Shown: positions 27,887 to 40,081 of the stretch, piece after piece
Numbering within the stretch: position 1 is the stretch's first letter
How the letters are laid out: the number at the start of each line of letters is the position of its first letter
Source: Maribellus sediminis
Lineage (GTDB): Bacteria; Bacteroidota; Bacteroidia; Bacteroidales; Prolixibacteraceae
NCBI RefSeq assembly: GCF_011799805.1
Contig: NZ_WXUB01000001.1
Location: 930,001 to 994,000, forward strand
Direction: 5' to 3'
DNA length: 64,000 nt
Position numbers and translations under genes: made by a program
Notes under the pieces: model-generated
The model's input: only the letters and a program-made list of their open reading frames with translations
Told to the model about the DNA's origin: nothing
The model's database searches: none

Positions 27887-27926
27887 GTGTATTTATATTT
27901 TATATCTCATTAACCTGTATAAATAC

Positions 27927-30900
27927 ATGTCAGTAAATACAAGACAAGAGAGGATTAATTTTTCCTCAACACAAACCAGGTTTGATTACCCTGACTTCTT
28001 AGAAGTACAAGTTAAATCGTTTAAAGACTTTTTTCAGTTAAAAACCACTCCCGACGACAGGAGGAATGAAGGTTTATACCAGGTATTCGAAGAAAACTTT
28101 CCTATTTCTGACACCAGAAATAACTTTGTGTTAGAATTTCTCGATTATCAGGTTGACCCTCCAAGATATTCCATCGACGAATGCATCGAGCGTGGTTTAA
28201 CTTTTAGTGTGCCGTTAAAGGCTAAACTCAAATTGTATTGTACCGACCCGGAACACGAAGATTTCGACACTGTGGTGCAAGACGTGTATTTGGGTACTGT
28301 GCCATACATGACCGAAAGAGGTACATTCATCATCAACGGAGCGGAACGGGTTATCGTTTCTCAGTTACACCGTTCACCGGGTGTTTTCTTCGGACAGAGT
28401 GTACACGCCAACGGTACAAAACTTTATTCAGCACGTATCATCCCATTCAAAGGTTCGTGGATTGAGTTTGCAACAGACATTAACAGTGTCATGTTTGCAT
28501 ACATCGACAGGAAAAAGAAATTACCTGTTACCACCTTGTTACGTGCTATCGGATTTGAGAGTGATAAAGATATTCTCGAAATCTTCAACCTTGCTGATGA
28601 GGTAAAAGTTTCAAAAACAGGTCTTAAAAAAGTAGTTGGTCGTCGACTGGCTGCCCGTGTTCTTAAATCGTGGGTTGAAGACTTTGTTGATGAAGATACA
28701 GGAGAAGTGGTTTCAATCGAGCGTAACGAAGTTATCATCGATCGTGAAACCGACATTGAAGAAGATCATATTGAAGAAATCCTTGATTCAGGTGTAAAAA
28801 CCATTCTTCTGCATAAAGAAGATCAGAATCAACAGGATTTTGCCATTATATACAATACTCTTCAAAAAGATCCATGTAACTCAGAAAAAGAAGCAGTACT
28901 TCACATTTATCGCCAGTTGCGTAACGCAGAACCGCCGGATGAGGCTACTGCCCGCGACGTAATCGATAAACTGTTCTTCTCTGACAAACGTTACGATCTT
29001 GGAGAAGTAGGTCGATACCGTATTAACCGTAAACTCGGAATCGATGTTGACATGGAAAACCGGGTTCTTACCAAAGAGGATATCATTGAGATTATCAAGA
29101 ACCTCATTCAGTTGGTGAACTCGAAAACTGATGTTGACGATATCGACCACCTTAGCAACCGTAGGGTACGTACGGTTGGCGAGCAAATGTTCAACCAGTT
29201 TGGTGTAGGTTTGGCTCGTATGGCCCGTACCATTCGCGAAAGAATGAATGTTCGCGACAATGAAGTGTTTACACCGATCGATTTGATCAACTCGAAAACA
29301 CTTTCATCGGTTATTAATTCATTCTTCGGTACCAATGCACTTTCGCAGTTCATGGACCAAACCAACCCGCTGGCTGAGATGACGCACAAACGTCGTATGT
29401 CGGCATTAGGTCCTGGTGGTCTGTCGCGTGAAAGAGCAGGTTTCGAAGTACGTGACGTACACTTTACACACTACGGACGTCTTTGTCCGATTGAAACACC
29501 TGAAGGACCGAACATCGGTTTGATTTCTTCGTTGTGTGTATTTGCAAAGATTAACGATCTAGGTTTTATCTCAACTCCGTACCGTAAGGTTGAAAACGGA
29601 AGAGTGGATCTTTCAGAAGCAGGTGCTGTTTATTTAACAGCTGAAGAAGAAGAAGGAAAGATCATTGCTCAGGCCAACGCACCGATCGACGAAGATGGTA
29701 ATTTCATTAACGAGCGTGTTAAAGCACGTTTGGACGGTGACTACCCTGTTGTTGAGCGTGAGAAAGTTGAGCTGATGGACGTAGGTCCGAACCAGATTGC
29801 TTCTGTTGCTGCATCGCTGATTTCATTCCTTGAGCACGACGATGCTAACCGTGCATTGATGGGATCGAACATGATGCGCCAGGCAGTTCCGCTTCTTCGT
29901 CCTGAAGCGCCTATTGTAGGTACAGGTTTGGAAGGTAGAGCTGCTGCCGACTCGAACATTATGGTAAAAGCCGAGTTCGATGGTGTTATCGAATTTGTTG
30001 ATGCAAGACAAATTATCGTACGTTACGATGTTTCTGAAGATGACCGTTTTGTAAGTTTCGACCCTGAAGTTGTTACTTACAACCTTCAAAAATATACTAA
30101 AACCAACCAGGGAACAACAGTTGACCTGAAGCCAATTGTTGTTAAAGGTCAACGCATTAAACAAGGCGAGATCCTTACCGAAGGTTATGCAACCGATAAA
30201 GGTGAATTAGCACTCGGACGTAACCTGATGGTAGCATTCATGCCATGGCAGGGGTACAACTACGAGGATGCGATCGTGATTTCGGAGCGCATCGTTCGCG
30301 AGGACGTATTTACTTCGGTTCACGTTGATGAATACAGCCTTGAGGTTCGCGATACCAAACGTGGTGTTGAAGAATTTACTTCTGATATTCCAAACGTTAG
30401 CGAGGAAGCTACCCGCAACCTTGATGAAAACGGTTTGATCCGTATTGGTGCCAACGTAAAACCTGGTGACATTCTTATCGGTAAGATCACTCCAAAAGGA
30501 GAATCTGATCCTTCACCTGAAGAAAAACTGCTTCGTGCTATCTTCGGCGACAAAGCAGGCGATGTAAAAGACGCTTCACTGAAAGCTTCTCCATCGCTGA
30601 AAGGTGTGGTTATCGATAAAAAGTTATTCTCTAGAGTAACAAAAGATAAAAAAGGTAAAGCCACAAAAACACTGCTCGATCAGATCGATGAAAAACTGGA
30701 TCGCGATATAGCAGGTTTGAGGGCTAAACTCGAAGATAAACTGTTCACACTGGTAAGTGGTAAAACTTCTCAGGGAGTAAAAGACTACTACGGAACAGAA
30801 GTAGTTGCAAAAGGTGTGAAATTCACCTTGAAACAACTTCAGGAACTTGATTACATGACGGTTAATCCATCAAAATGGACAACCGATAAAGATAAGAACG

Positions 30901-31736
30901 ATCTTATCTTCCGTGTGATCAATAATTACATCATGAAGTGTAAAGAAGCTGAAGCGGTTTCACGTCGCGAACGCTACAATGTTACCATCGGTGACGAACT
31001 TCCTGCAGGTATCATCCAATTGGCAAAAATTTACATTGCCAAAAAGCGCAAGCTTCAGATTGGTGATAAAATGGCGGGACGTCACGGAAACAAAGGTATT
31101 GTTTCAAGAGTAGTTCGTGCTGAGGACATGCCGTTCCTGAAAGATGGTACACCGGTTGACATCGTGCTTAACCCACTGGGTGTACCTTCGAGGATGAACC
31201 TTGGACAGATTTACGAAACTGTACTTGGATGGGCCGGAAAGGAACTGGGATTAAAATTTGCAACTCCGATTTTTGATGGTGCAAGCTTAGAGGAAGTTTC
31301 AGAATATACTGATAAAGCAGGCGTGCCAAGATTTGGAGAAACACGTTTGATTAACGGTGAAACTGGTGAACCTTTCGACCAGCCTGCAACCGTGGGGATT
31401 ATCTATATGTTGAAACTGGGCCACATGGTTGAAGACAAAATGCACGCCCGTTCAATCGGACCATACTCGCTTATTACACAGCAGCCATTGGGTGGTAAAG
31501 CCCAGTTCGGTGGTCAGCGTTTTGGTGAGATGGAAGTTTGGGCACTCGAAGCATTTGGTGCTTCTCATATTCTGCAGGAAATCCTTACCGTTAAGTCGGA
31601 TGACGTAATGGGACGTGCAAAAGCTTATGAAACCATTGTGAAAGGTGAGCCGATGCCGCAACCGGGAATTCCGGAGTCGTTGAACGTACTGCTTCACGAA
31701 TTGCGCGGTCTTGGACTTAGCGTTCGTATGGAGTAG
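27927..31736 (+). CDS. rpoB: RNA polymerase beta subunit
   Basis: A 1269-residue catalytic subunit of RNA polymerase. I choose ATG 27927 ([12 protein letters not shown]) because the upstream in-frame ATG at 27885 would add a hydrophobic stretch encoded within the attenuator tail. The rifampicin region reads [19 protein letters not shown] followed by MSALGPGGL, keeping the residues found in rifampicin-sensitive enzymes. The [12 protein letters not shown] motif and the C-terminal [18 protein letters not shown] are intact. It precedes rpoC by 40 bp. Confidence 0.99.
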   Translation: MSVNTRQERINFSSTQTRFDYPDFLEVQVKSFKDFFQLKTTPDDRRNEGLYQVFEENFPISDTRNNFVLEFLDYQVDPPRYSIDECIERGLTFSVPLKAKLKLYCTDPEHEDFDTVVQDVYLGTVPYMTERGTFIINGAERVIVSQLHRSPGVFFGQSVHANGTKLYSARIIPFKGSWIEFATDINSVMFAYIDRKKKLPVTTLLRAIGFESDKDILEIFNLADEVKVSKTGLKKVVGRRLAARVLKSWVEDFVDEDTGEVVSIERNEVIIDRETDIEEDHIEEILDSGVKTILLHKEDQNQQDFAIIYNTLQKDPCNSEKEAVLHIYRQLRNAEPPDEATARDVIDKLFFSDKRYDLGEVGRYRINRKLGIDVDMENRVLTKEDIIEIIKNLIQLVNSKTDVDDIDHLSNRRVRTVGEQMFNQFGVGLARMARTIRERMNVRDNEVFTPIDLINSKTLSSVINSFFGTNALSQFMDQTNPLAEMTHKRRMSALGPGGLSRERAGFEVRDVHFTHYGRLCPIETPEGPNIGLISSLCVFAKINDLGFISTPYRKVENGRVDLSEAGAVYLTAEEEEGKIIAQANAPIDEDGNFINERVKARLDGDYPVVEREKVELMDVGPNQIASVAASLISFLEHDDANRALMGSNMMRQAVPLLRPEAPIVGTGLEGRAAADSNIMVKAEFDGVIEFVDARQIIVRYDVSEDDRFVSFDPEVVTYNLQKYTKTNQGTTVDLKPIVVKGQRIKQGEILTEGYATDKGELALGRNLMVAFMPWQGYNYEDAIVISERIVREDVFTSVHVDEYSLEVRDTKRGVEEFTSDIPNVSEEATRNLDENGLIRIGANVKPGDILIGKITPKGESDPSPEEKLLRAIFGDKAGDVKDASLKASPSLKGVVIDKKLFSRVTKDKKGKATKTLLDQIDEKLDRDIAGLRAKLEDKLFTLVSGKTSQGVKDYYGTEVVAKGVKFTLKQLQELDYMTVNPSKWTTDKDKNDLIFRVINNYIMKCKEAEAVSRRERYNVTIGDELPAGIIQLAKIYIAKKRKLQIGDKMAGRHGNKGIVSRVVRAEDMPFLKDGTPVDIVLNPLGVPSRMNLGQIYETVLGWAGKELGLKFATPIFDGASLEEVSEYTDKAGVPRFGETRLINGETGEPFDQPATVGIIYMLKLGHMVEDKMHARSIGPYSLITQQPLGGKAQFGGQRFGEMEVWALEAFGASHILQEILTVKSDDVMGRAKAYETIVKGEPMPQPGIPESLNVLLHELRGLGLSVRME

Positions 31737-31776
31737 AATATTTTAAGGTTCAGTTTAATAGAATTTAATTTGAATT

Positions 31777-34700
31777 ATGGCATTCAGAAAAGATAATAAA
31801 GCAAAAACGAGTTTCTCAAAAGTATCTGTGAGCCTTGCATCTCCTGAAGAAATTCTGGAAAGATCGTATGGTGAAGTGCTGAAACCGGAAACCATTAACT
31901 ACAGAACATATAAACCTGAGCGCGACGGTTTATTTTGCGAGCGTATTTTCGGACCTGTAAAAGACTACGAGTGTCATTGCGGTAAATATAAACGTATCCG
32001 ATACAAAGGAATCGTTTGCGACCGCTGTGGTGTTGAAGTTACCGAAAAGAAAGTACGTCGTGAAAGAATGGGCCACATCTCGCTGGTAGTTCCTGTAGCT
32101 CATATTTGGTATTTCCGCTCGTTACCAAACAAAATTGGTTACCTGCTTGGTTTGCCAACCAAAAAACTCGACTCGATTATTTACTACGAACGTTATGTAG
32201 TAATTCAGGCGGGTGTTAAAGCCGAAGACGGTGTTAAACAACTGGATTTCCTTACTGAAGAAGAATACCTGGATATTCTGGATTCACTTCCAAAAGAAAA
32301 CCAGTTCCTTGATGATGACGATCCAAACAAGTTTATTGCGAAAATGGGAGCGGAAGCGCTTTATGATATTTTGGCAAAAATTGAACTTGATGATTTGTCA
32401 TTTAACTTAAGGCACAAAGCTAACACCGAAACGTCGCAGCAACGTAAAAACGAAGCGTTGAAAAGACTTCAGGTAGTAGAGGCATTCAGAGCCAGCAAAA
32501 ACCTGAACCGTCCGGAATGGATGATCGTTCGCGTTGTTCCTGTAATACCTCCGGATTTGCGTCCGTTGGTGCCGCTGGATGGTGGACGTTTTGCCACTTC
32601 CGACCTGAACGACCTTTACCGCAGGGTGATCATTCGTAACAACCGTTTGAAACGACTGATCGAGATTAAAGCACCTGAGGTAATCTTAAGAAACGAGAAA
32701 CGTATGCTACAGGAAGCTGTAGACTCGTTATTCGATAACTCGCGTAAAGTAAACGCGGTAAAAACCGAAAACAACCGTGCACTGAAATCACTGTCCGACA
32801 GTTTGAAAGGTAAACAAGGACGTTTCCGTCAGAACCTGTTGGGTAAACGTGTTGACTATTCTGCACGTTCGGTGATTGTTGTAGGACCTAAACTTCATAT
32901 CCATGAATGTGGTCTTCCAAAAGATATGGCTGCAGAGCTTTACAAACCTTTCGTAATCCGTAAGTTGATTGAGCGAGGAATTGTAAAAACTGTAAAATCG
33001 GCCAAAAAAATTGTCGATAGAAAAGACCCGGTTGTTTGGGAAATTCTTGAAAATGTATTGAAAGGACATCCTGTAATGTTGAACAGGGCGCCCACACTGC
33101 ACCGTCTGTCAATTCAGGCTTTCCAGCCGGTACTGATCGAGGGTAAAGCGATTCAGCTGCACCCGCTGGTATGTACAGGTTTTAACGCCGACTTCGACGG
33201 TGACCAGATGGCTGTTCACTTACCATTAGGTAACGCTGCAATTCTGGAAGCACAGCTTTTGATGCTGGCTTCGCACAACCTGCTTAACCCTGCTAACGGA
33301 GCACCTATCCAGGTACCATCGCAGGATATGGTTCTTGGTCTGTACTACATGACCAAGCCTCGTAAAGGCGGCCGTGGCGAAGGAATGATTTTCTATTCAG
33401 CAGAAGAGGTTGCCATTGCCTATGCAGAAAAAGCAATCGATTTGCACGCCATCATCAAAGTAAAAGTTGAAGATGTTGATGAAAACGGTGAGTATTTCAA
33501 TCACATTATCGAAACTACTGTTGGTCGCGTAATATTCAACGAATTTGTTCCACGTCAGGCAGGTTACGTAAACCAGTTGCTGACCAAGAAATCGTTGAGA
33601 ACCATTATTACCGATGTATTCAACAAGAGTGGTAATGCGATTACCGTTAAGTTCCTCGACGATATTAAAAACCTTGGATACACCATGGCTTATCGCGGTG
33701 GATTGTCTTTCAACCTTGGTGATGTTATCATTCCTGAAGATAAGGAAAGCATTGTAAGCGAAGGTTACGAAGAGGTTGAAGAGGTTATCAGCAACTATAA
33801 CATGGGTTTCATTACCAACAACGAGCGTTACAACCAGGTTATTGATATCTGGACACATGCCAACGCGAAATTGACTCATTCGGTAATGAAGACCTTGAGT
33901 ACCGACCGTCAGGGATTCAACTCAATTTATATGATGCTCGACTCCGGAGCTCGTGGATCGAAAGAACAGATCCGTCAGCTTTGCGGAATGAGAGGATTGA
34001 TGGCAAAACCACAAAAATCAGGATCAACCGGTTCACAAATTATCGAGAACCCGATCCTCGCCAACTTTAAAGAAGGACTTTCGGTACTGGAGTACTTTAT
34101 CTCTACCCACGGTGCTCGTAAAGGTTTGGCGGATACCGCGCTTAAAACAGCAGATGCGGGTTATTTGACCCGTCGTTTGGTTGACGTTGCTCAGGACGTA
34201 ATTATTTCTGAAGACGACTGTGGAACGCTGCGTGGTTTGATTGCTGCCGATGTGAAAAACAATGAAGAAGTAGTTGCTTCACTGTTCGAAAGAATCATTG
34301 GACGTACTACTGTTCACGATATTTATCACCCGCTGAATGGTAACCTGATTATTAAATCGGGTGACGAAATCACAGAGGATATTGCTCGCGTGATCGAGGA
34401 TTCTCCGATTGAAACCGTTGAAATTCGTTCGGTACTTACCTGTGAATCAAAAGTAGGTGTATGTGCTAAGTGTTATGGTCGTAACCTGGCCAGTGGAATG
34501 AAGGTTCAGAAAGGTGAAGCTGTTGGTGTTATCGCTGCACAGTCGATCGGTGAACCTGGTACTCAGCTTACACTGCGTACTTTCCACGTGGGTGGTATTG
34601 CAGGTAACATTTCTGCGCAGTCTACTGTTGAATCGAAATATGATGGTTACTGTGAAATCGAAGAACTACGTTCAGTAGAATTCAAAGATAACGAAGGTAA

Positions 34701-36048
34701 AGATCGTGTGGTAGTTGTTAGTCGTTTGGCCGAATTGAAGATCATCGACAAAAACACCAATATCCCACTTTCTACTCACCCACTGCCATACGGTTCTAAA
34801 CTGTATGTGAAAAACGGTGAAGAAATTCGTAAAGGAACACTGATTTGTGAATGGGACCCATTCAACGGTGTAATCATTACTGAATTCGACGGTAAGATTG
34901 ATTTCGAGAACCTGATTGAAGGTATTACATTCCGTGAAGAATCGGATGAACAAACCGGTTATAGCGAGAAAGTAATTATCGAAACCAAGGATAAGACCAA
35001 AAACCCAACATTGAGAATTGTTGATAAGAAAGGTGAAATGATCCGTTCTTATAACCTTCCGGTTGGTGGTCACATCGCGGTATCGCAAGGTCAGGAAGTT
35101 AAGGCCGGTACTATTCTGGTTAAAATTCCACGTGCTGCTGGTAAAGCAGGCGATATCACCGGTGGTCTTCCACGTGTTACCGAGTTGTTCGAGGCACGTA
35201 ACCCATCGAACCCGGCAGTTGTTTCCGAGGTTGATGGTGAAGTTTCACTGGGTAAGATCAAACGTGGTAACCGCGAAATCATCGTTACTACTAAAACCGA
35301 CGATGTTAAGAAGTACCTTGTACCACTGTCAAAACAAATCCTTGTTCAGGAGAACGACTATATCAGGGCAGGAACACCGTTATCAGATGGTGCTACTACT
35401 CCTTCTGATATTCTGGCAATTAAAGGACCGACAGCTGTTCAGGAATATATCTTGAATGAAGTTCAGGACGTGTACCGTATGCAGGGTGTAAAAATTAACG
35501 ATAAACACTTCGAAGTTATCATCCGTCAGATGATGCGCAAAGTGGAAATCGTAGACCCGGGAGATACACGTTTCCTTGAAAAACAAGTTGTTGACAAAAA
35601 CGAATTCTCTTCAGAAAACGACTGGATCTACGGTAAAAAAGTAGTAATCGAGCCCGGTGATGCTGAGGATTTGAAAGCTGGTCAGATCATTTCTGCACGT
35701 CGACTGAGAGATGAAAACTCACAGTTGAGAAGAAAAGATAAGCAACTGGTTGAATCGCGTGATGCAATTCCTGCAACATCGAGCCAGATCCTTCAGGGAA
35801 TTACCAAGGCTGCACTGCAAACCCGTAGTTGGTTATCAGCTGCATCCTTCCAGGAAACCACTAAGGTTCTTAACGAAGCCGCTATCAACGGTAAAGTCGA
35901 TTACCTCGACGGATTGAAAGAGAACGTTATTTGTGGTCACCTGATCCCGGCCGGTACCGGTTTGAAAGAATACAAAAACCTGGTTGTAGGTTCGAAAGAA
36001 GAATACGACAGGTTGGTTGATATGCGTCATACAACGACGAATAGCTAA
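31777..36048 (+). CDS. rpoC: RNA polymerase beta' subunit
   Basis: A 1423-residue largest RNA polymerase subunit. The N-terminal zinc site is CHCGKY...CDRCGVEV, the catalytic Mg2+ motif is [15 protein letters not shown], and the second zinc site includes [14 protein letters not shown]. The trigger-loop/bridge-helix region carries [12 protein letters not shown] and [16 protein letters not shown]. The length is typical for Bacteroidota. A small DUF3467 gene follows 13 bp downstream. Confidence 0.99.
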   Translation: MAFRKDNKAKTSFSKVSVSLASPEEILERSYGEVLKPETINYRTYKPERDGLFCERIFGPVKDYECHCGKYKRIRYKGIVCDRCGVEVTEKKVRRERMGHISLVVPVAHIWYFRSLPNKIGYLLGLPTKKLDSIIYYERYVVIQAGVKAEDGVKQLDFLTEEEYLDILDSLPKENQFLDDDDPNKFIAKMGAEALYDILAKIELDDLSFNLRHKANTETSQQRKNEALKRLQVVEAFRASKNLNRPEWMIVRVVPVIPPDLRPLVPLDGGRFATSDLNDLYRRVIIRNNRLKRLIEIKAPEVILRNEKRMLQEAVDSLFDNSRKVNAVKTENNRALKSLSDSLKGKQGRFRQNLLGKRVDYSARSVIVVGPKLHIHECGLPKDMAAELYKPFVIRKLIERGIVKTVKSAKKIVDRKDPVVWEILENVLKGHPVMLNRAPTLHRLSIQAFQPVLIEGKAIQLHPLVCTGFNADFDGDQMAVHLPLGNAAILEAQLLMLASHNLLNPANGAPIQVPSQDMVLGLYYMTKPRKGGRGEGMIFYSAEEVAIAYAEKAIDLHAIIKVKVEDVDENGEYFNHIIETTVGRVIFNEFVPRQAGYVNQLLTKKSLRTIITDVFNKSGNAITVKFLDDIKNLGYTMAYRGGLSFNLGDVIIPEDKESIVSEGYEEVEEVISNYNMGFITNNERYNQVIDIWTHANAKLTHSVMKTLSTDRQGFNSIYMMLDSGARGSKEQIRQLCGMRGLMAKPQKSGSTGSQIIENPILANFKEGLSVLEYFISTHGARKGLADTALKTADAGYLTRRLVDVAQDVIISEDDCGTLRGLIAADVKNNEEVVASLFERIIGRTTVHDIYHPLNGNLIIKSGDEITEDIARVIEDSPIETVEIRSVLTCESKVGVCAKCYGRNLASGMKVQKGEAVGVIAAQSIGEPGTQLTLRTFHVGGIAGNISAQSTVESKYDGYCEIEELRSVEFKDNEGKDRVVVVSRLAELKIIDKNTNIPLSTHPLPYGSKLYVKNGEEIRKGTLICEWDPFNGVIITEFDGKIDFENLIEGITFREESDEQTGYSEKVIIETKDKTKNPTLRIVDKKGEMIRSYNLPVGGHIAVSQGQEVKAGTILVKIPRAAGKAGDITGGLPRVTELFEARNPSNPAVVSEVDGEVSLGKIKRGNREIIVTTKTDDVKKYLVPLSKQILVQENDYIRAGTPLSDGATTPSDILAIKGPTAVQEYILNEVQDVYRMQGVKINDKHFEVIIRQMMRKVEIVDPGDTRFLEKQVVDKNEFSSENDWIYGKKVVIEPGDAEDLKAGQIISARRLRDENSQLRRKDKQLVESRDAIPATSSQILQGITKAALQTRSWLSAASFQETTKVLNEAAINGKVDYLDGLKENVICGHLIPAGTGLKEYKNLVVGSKEEYDRLVDMRHTTTNS

Positions 36049-36061
36049 AACATAAAGCAAA

Positions 36062-36388
36062 ATGGAAGATAAAAAACAAAAGTCACAACAGATCAATATT
36101 GAACTGAGCGAGGAGGTAGCCCAGGGGATTTATTCTAATCTGGCAGTTATAACTCATTCAAGTTCAGAGTTTGTAGTGGATTTTGTCCGGATAATGCCGG
36201 GTGTTCCAAAAGCAAATGTAAAATCAAGAGTTATTCTTACACCGGAACACGCAAAACGTTTATTGATGGCTTTGCAGGACAATATTGCAAAATATGAAGC
36301 ACTGCACGGTCCTATCAAGAATGTAAAACCGGGTTCGGATCCTTCGTTGCCACCAATGAACTTTGGTGGGCCAACGGCACAAGCATAA
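36062..36388 (+). CDS. DUF3467 protein
   Basis: A 108-residue protein of the DUF3467 family, with the recognisable pattern AQGIYSNLAVITHSSSEFVVDFVRIMPG followed by VILTPEHAKRLLMALQDNI. It has no signal peptide or membrane segment. It is the last gene of the rpoBC unit in many Bacteroidota and may relate to transcription or phage-like scaffold functions, but no function is established that I know. Confidence 0.88.
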   Translation: MEDKKQKSQQINIELSEEVAQGIYSNLAVITHSSSEFVVDFVRIMPGVPKANVKSRVILTPEHAKRLLMALQDNIAKYEALHGPIKNVKPGSDPSLPPMNFGGPTAQA

Positions 36389-36410
36389 AACATAATAGAT
36401 GCGAAATAGA

Positions 36411-36440
36411 AAAAGGGAGTCAATAGGCTCCCTTTTTTAT
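36411..36440 (+). terminator. Terminator of the rpoBC unit
   Basis: AAAAGGGAG (36411-36419) pairs with CTCCCTTTT (36428-36436) and runs into further T residues. Confidence 0.92.
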
Positions 36441-36532
36441 TTTGGAGTTGCGAAAGCAGGCATTATTTCCTGAGTTTTTTCCTGTATGTTAAAAGTTATC
36501 TTAAAAATTAAAATTATTGGCAATAAAATAGT

Positions 36533-36562
36533 GCACAATATAATAGTTGACTATATTTGTGC
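36533..36562. promoter_or_regulatory. Promoter with nested inverted repeats upstream of the MarR gene
   Basis: TATATTTG (36552-36559) fits the -7 consensus. It lies inside an imperfect inverted repeat, GCACAATATA (36533-36542) against TATATTTGTGC (36552-36562, one extra base). An inner repeat ATAGT-TG-ACTAT lies at 36543-36554. The placement suggests autorepression by the MarR-type product, whose ATG is five bases further on. Confidence 0.5.
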
Positions 36563-36566
36563 CGGC

Positions 36567-37010
36567 ATGAAAGAAACTTTAGCGTTAGATAATCAGGTAT
36601 GTTTTCCGGTTTACACTTTAGCCAGGGAAATTATCGGCAAGTACCGTCCTTTTCTTGATGAGTTGGACATTACCTACCCGCAATACCTGGCATTAATGGT
36701 GCTGTGGGAAAAAGGAGTGCAAACTGTAAATCAGATCGGAGATAACTTATTTCTGGATAGTGGAACTTTGACCCCATTGTTAAAACGAATGGAACAAAAG
36801 GGGCTATTAACCAGAACAAGGAAACAGAGCGATGAGCGGGTTGTGGAAATCGCGTTAACGCAAAAAGGGGAATTGTTAAAAGAGCAAGCTGCTTTGGTTC
36901 CTCAGAAAGTAACAGAAGCCATGGGAGTAAGTTCCCAGGAACTATTGGAACTTAAACAGATAGTTGCCAAAATTCTGAACATCGCTAAAAATTCTGATGT
37001 AAATTCTTAA
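36567..37010 (+). CDS. MarR-family transcriptional regulator, OhrR-like
   Basis: A 147-residue winged-helix regulator. The DNA-binding part has TYPQYLALMVLWEKGVQTVNQIGDNLFLDSGTLTPLLKRME, then the wing LTRTRKQSDERVVEIALT. A cysteine at residue 11 (QVCFPVY) sits where OhrR-type peroxide sensors carry their reactive Cys. I choose ATG 36567 rather than the upstream ATG 36486, since the extra 27 residues would be encoded across the -7 element. It probably regulates itself, and perhaps the nitroreductase gene 100 bp downstream. Confidence 0.88.
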   Translation: MKETLALDNQVCFPVYTLAREIIGKYRPFLDELDITYPQYLALMVLWEKGVQTVNQIGDNLFLDSGTLTPLLKRMEQKGLLTRTRKQSDERVVEIALTQKGELLKEQAALVPQKVTEAMGVSSQELLELKQIVAKILNIAKNSDVNS

Positions 37011-37110
37011 TACTTAGGAGTCTGCTTGCCCACATTTGAAAGTTTTAGCTAATCGGGCCTTAATCACATCACGAAGTTTAATATTGATTTTATTATAAAG
37101 AGAACAGAAA

Positions 37111-37743
37111 ATGATACTGGAAGATTTGAAATGGCGTTACGCCACAAAAAAGTACGATCGTACGAGAAAAGTTGCACAGAAAGATATTGATAAAATAGTG
37201 GAAGCTGCACGATTGACTCCAACTTCATCGGGGCTTCAGCAGTTTCGCGTAATCGTGATATCAAATGAGCAATTAAAGAAAAAAATTGTACCTATTGCTA
37301 TGGGGCAGGAAATTGTGGCCGAGTGTTCGCACCTACTTGTATTTGCTGCCTGGGATAAATATACCGAAGAACGTATCGATTCGATATTTGATTATATCAC
37401 TGATCAGCGCGGTTTGCCTAAAGGACGCTTTAAATCATATACTGATAAACTTAAGGCATTATATCTACCTCAAAGCGCCGAGGAAAACTTTGTACATACT
37501 GCCCGACAAGCCTACATTGCATTGGGCCTGGCGCTTACACAGGCAGCCGAACTTAAAATTGACAGTACCCCGATGGAAGGGTTTGATAGTCAGCAGCTGG
37601 ACGAGCTCTTAGGACTTGCCGATAAAGGGTTGAAAAGTGTTATTTTACTTCCGCTTGGGTATCGCGACCAGCAAGGAGATTGGCTTGCTCCAATGAAGAA
37701 AGTAAGAAACCCAAAGGAAGATTTTATACTGGAATACAATTAA
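37111..37743 (+). CDS. NAD(P)H nitroreductase, NfsB/NfnB-like
   Basis: A 210-residue FMN enzyme of the nitroreductase family. The N-terminal LKWRYATKKYD motif and TPTSSGLQQFRVIVIS bind FMN phosphate. The central VHTARQAYIALGLALTQAAEL helix and the C-terminal VILLPLGYRDQQGDWLAPMKKVR are typical. It reduces nitroaromatics or quinones with two electrons. The upstream MarR gene points to induction by oxidative or electrophile stress, which is inference. The terminator after it is strong in stem but poor in T. Confidence 0.9.
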   Translation: MILEDLKWRYATKKYDRTRKVAQKDIDKIVEAARLTPTSSGLQQFRVIVISNEQLKKKIVPIAMGQEIVAECSHLLVFAAWDKYTEERIDSIFDYITDQRGLPKGRFKSYTDKLKALYLPQSAEENFVHTARQAYIALGLALTQAAELKIDSTPMEGFDSQQLDELLGLADKGLKSVILLPLGYRDQQGDWLAPMKKVRNPKEDFILEYN

Positions 37744-37788
37744 ATGTTTGTACTACAGATTAATGTTAATTATACTTGATTGTAAAAT

Positions 37789-37822
37789 ATAAAGTCGGTT
37801 CAATTTGAACCGACTTTATCAT
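37789..37822 (+). terminator. Terminator of the nitroreductase gene
   Basis: A perfect 14-bp stem (37789-37802 with 37806-37819) has a 3-nt loop and is followed by CATTTT. Confidence 0.75.
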
Positions 37823-37984
37823 TTTAATTTGGTTAGATTTGGTTAAAAAACCATCCCGAATATAGTAAATTATTTCAACACACAATTTGCGGGTAACTTC
37901 CTTAGCCTGAATTTCATTTTTCAATCCGTAATATTCTCTATATTTAAGAGTTGTTTGAAAAAGGATTAACCTGGAATCTGACTT

Positions 37985-39712
37985 ATGAATAGTTTAGTGC
38001 TTGCCATATTGGCTTTTATCGGCTACCTGGTAGCCTATCATACTTATGGTAGGTATCTGGCCAAAAAGTTATTCAAGCTTTCCGACACAAGGAATATGCC
38101 GGCCAACGAATTCAACGACGGAATCGATTTCGTTCCCTCGAAAAAGAACATCATTTTTGGACATCATTTTACCACAATTGCCGGACTTGGGCCGATAGTT
38201 GGCCCGGCCATCGGCATTATCTGGGGTTGGTTACCCGCATTTTTGTGGGTTGTGTTTGGCGCTGTTTTTATGGGAGGCGTTCACGATTTTTCAACCATGG
38301 TTATTTCGGGTAGAAACAAGGGAAAAACGATTGGCGATTTAACCGGAGATGTAATTAGCCCTGGCACCCGTTATGTTTTTCAGTTTATCATGCAGCTGCT
38401 TTTATTAATTGTTTTGGCGGTGTTTGCAATGATTGTGGGTGTTCTATTCGAAAAATACCCTGAATCCGTTTTTCCGGTGTGGATTGAAATCCCTGTTGCG
38501 GTTTGGCTGGGTTACAACGTCAGAAAGGGGAGAAGCGACTTACTTTATTCTATTATTGCCGTTGCTTTGCTTTATCTTTCCATTTACTTTAGTGTGTACT
38601 ACCTGCCACCGATCAAGGTACCACCGATTATGGGATCAGGAGTTGTAACCTGGGCGCTGATCTTGTACGTTTATGCTTTCTTCGCATCTACCGTCCCGGT
38701 TCAAAAATTACTTCAACCACGCGATTACATCAATTCGCATCAACTGTTGATGGCTATCGCTCTCATTCTTTTAGGATTGATTGTGGCACATCCGGTGATC
38801 AGTGCTCCTGCCTTAAACAGTGCAGCATTCCATTCTGAGAATGTACCTGCAATGATGCCCTTGCTATTTATTACCATTGCCTGTGGCGCCATCTCAGGAT
38901 TCCACTCGTTGGCCAGTACCGGAACTACCATTAAGCAGGTAAATAAAGAAAGCGATACTTTATTCATCGGTTACGGAAGTATGCTTACTGAAGGTTTTCT
39001 GGCCGTATTGGTTATTCTGGCAGTAGCCGGTGGTTTAGGAATGGGCATGGAAAAAGAGGGAGTTCTTCTGACAGGATCCGATGCTTTTTACGCTCATTAT
39101 TCTTCGTGGGCCAGTGCTTCCGGCCTGGCTGCAAAGCTGGAGGCCTTTATTATTGGCAGTGCCAATCTCCTCGAAAGTATTGGCGTGCCAAAAGAGTTTG
39201 GGGCCGCTGTTATTGCTGTATTTATTGTAAGCTTTGCCAATACCACACTCGATTCGGCAGCCCGTATTCAGCGTCTTTCACTACAGGAGATTTTTAAAGA
39301 CAAATCCGGGACGGTTAAAAAGCCTTTTGATAACCGCTATTTTGCCACCGCAGTTGTTGTGTTCCTGGCTATGGTACTCACCTTTCTTCAACCCGGAGCA
39401 CAGGGAGCACTCTTACTGTGGCCCTTGTTTGGTGCCCTGAATCAACTGGTAGCCGCACTAGCTCTTGGGGTTGTGGTCTTGTATCTCATTATGAAAAAAC
39501 AGAATCCGCTTTTTGCACTCATACCCATGCTTTTTGTTTTGATAATGACCGTCTGGGCGATGTTCGATAACCTGATCAGTTTTATGCAGGAAAAGAACTA
39601 TACTTTAACTGTTCTTTCAATATTGATCATTCTTCTTACTGTTTGGTTATTGGTTAGCGGACTCAATGTACTCACTTCGCAACAACGAAAAAAAATACAA
39701 AGTCTGGTCTGA
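37985..39712 (+). CDS. cstA: Carbon starvation protein CstA family
   Basis: A 575-residue inner-membrane protein of the CstA family, known for uptake of pyruvate or peptides under carbon limitation. Family motifs include NEFNDGIDFVPSKK, FGHHFTTIAGLGPIVGPAIG, WGWLPAFLWVVFGAVFMGGVHDFSTM and the late SFANTTLDSAARIQRLSLQEI. About 14-16 hydrophobic segments are visible. It is shorter than E. coli CstA, like many Bacteroidota members. Substrate is not deducible. It is monocistronic. Confidence 0.93.
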   Translation: MNSLVLAILAFIGYLVAYHTYGRYLAKKLFKLSDTRNMPANEFNDGIDFVPSKKNIIFGHHFTTIAGLGPIVGPAIGIIWGWLPAFLWVVFGAVFMGGVHDFSTMVISGRNKGKTIGDLTGDVISPGTRYVFQFIMQLLLLIVLAVFAMIVGVLFEKYPESVFPVWIEIPVAVWLGYNVRKGRSDLLYSIIAVALLYLSIYFSVYYLPPIKVPPIMGSGVVTWALILYVYAFFASTVPVQKLLQPRDYINSHQLLMAIALILLGLIVAHPVISAPALNSAAFHSENVPAMMPLLFITIACGAISGFHSLASTGTTIKQVNKESDTLFIGYGSMLTEGFLAVLVILAVAGGLGMGMEKEGVLLTGSDAFYAHYSSWASASGLAAKLEAFIIGSANLLESIGVPKEFGAAVIAVFIVSFANTTLDSAARIQRLSLQEIFKDKSGTVKKPFDNRYFATAVVVFLAMVLTFLQPGAQGALLLWPLFGALNQLVAALALGVVVLYLIMKKQNPLFALIPMLFVLIMTVWAMFDNLISFMQEKNYTLTVLSILIILLTVWLLVSGLNVLTSQQRKKIQSLV

Positions 39713-39956
39713 AGATTTTCAAACACAACACCATCAAAAGTAACTGCAAAACCTATCTTCTGCCTGGGATCAGTGCTTGTCTTACTTAAATCAAGTATAA
39801 ATTAGCATTTCAATTGTTCTTTCCGCGAATTTTAGAATTATCAGGTAAATTGTTTTAAAGCGTTGATATGCCTGCTTTCCGAGACGCTGTGAGCCCCATT
39901 TTTACAGGTATTTCATGGGAATTAACAAACATTAATTATTTGCCCGATTTTCAGGG
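39713..39956. other. Intergenic region with no recognised gene
   Basis: Non-coding sequence between cstA and the promoter of the etf operon. I see no good terminator hairpin for cstA and no open frame. Confidence 0.4.
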
Positions 39957-39988
39957 CTTGGTTTCTGTTTGCTCGATTTTTATATTTG
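39957..39988 (+). promoter_or_regulatory. Promoter candidate of the etf operon
   Basis: TTG (39957-39959) and TATATTTG (39981-39988) are spaced about 21 nt apart. The -7 element fits TAnnTTTG. Predicted start near 39995, leader about 87 nt. Confidence 0.5.
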
Positions 39989-40081
39989 CTTCTCCTTCAA
40001 AAAAAATAGCCAGGAATACCTTCTGTTTTCGTGGCATTTAAAGAGAGAAAGAATAAGAAATTAAACCAAAAAATATTGTGA

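Noticed and set aside
27885-27926. An earlier ATG for rpoB adding 14 residues
   Set aside because: It lies in the T-rich tail of the attenuator hairpin and encodes a hydrophobic stretch not found in beta subunits.
36486-36566. An earlier ATG for the MarR-type regulator adding 27 residues
   Set aside because: The extension would be encoded across the -7 element and the operator-like repeat; the ATG at 36567 gives a normal family length.
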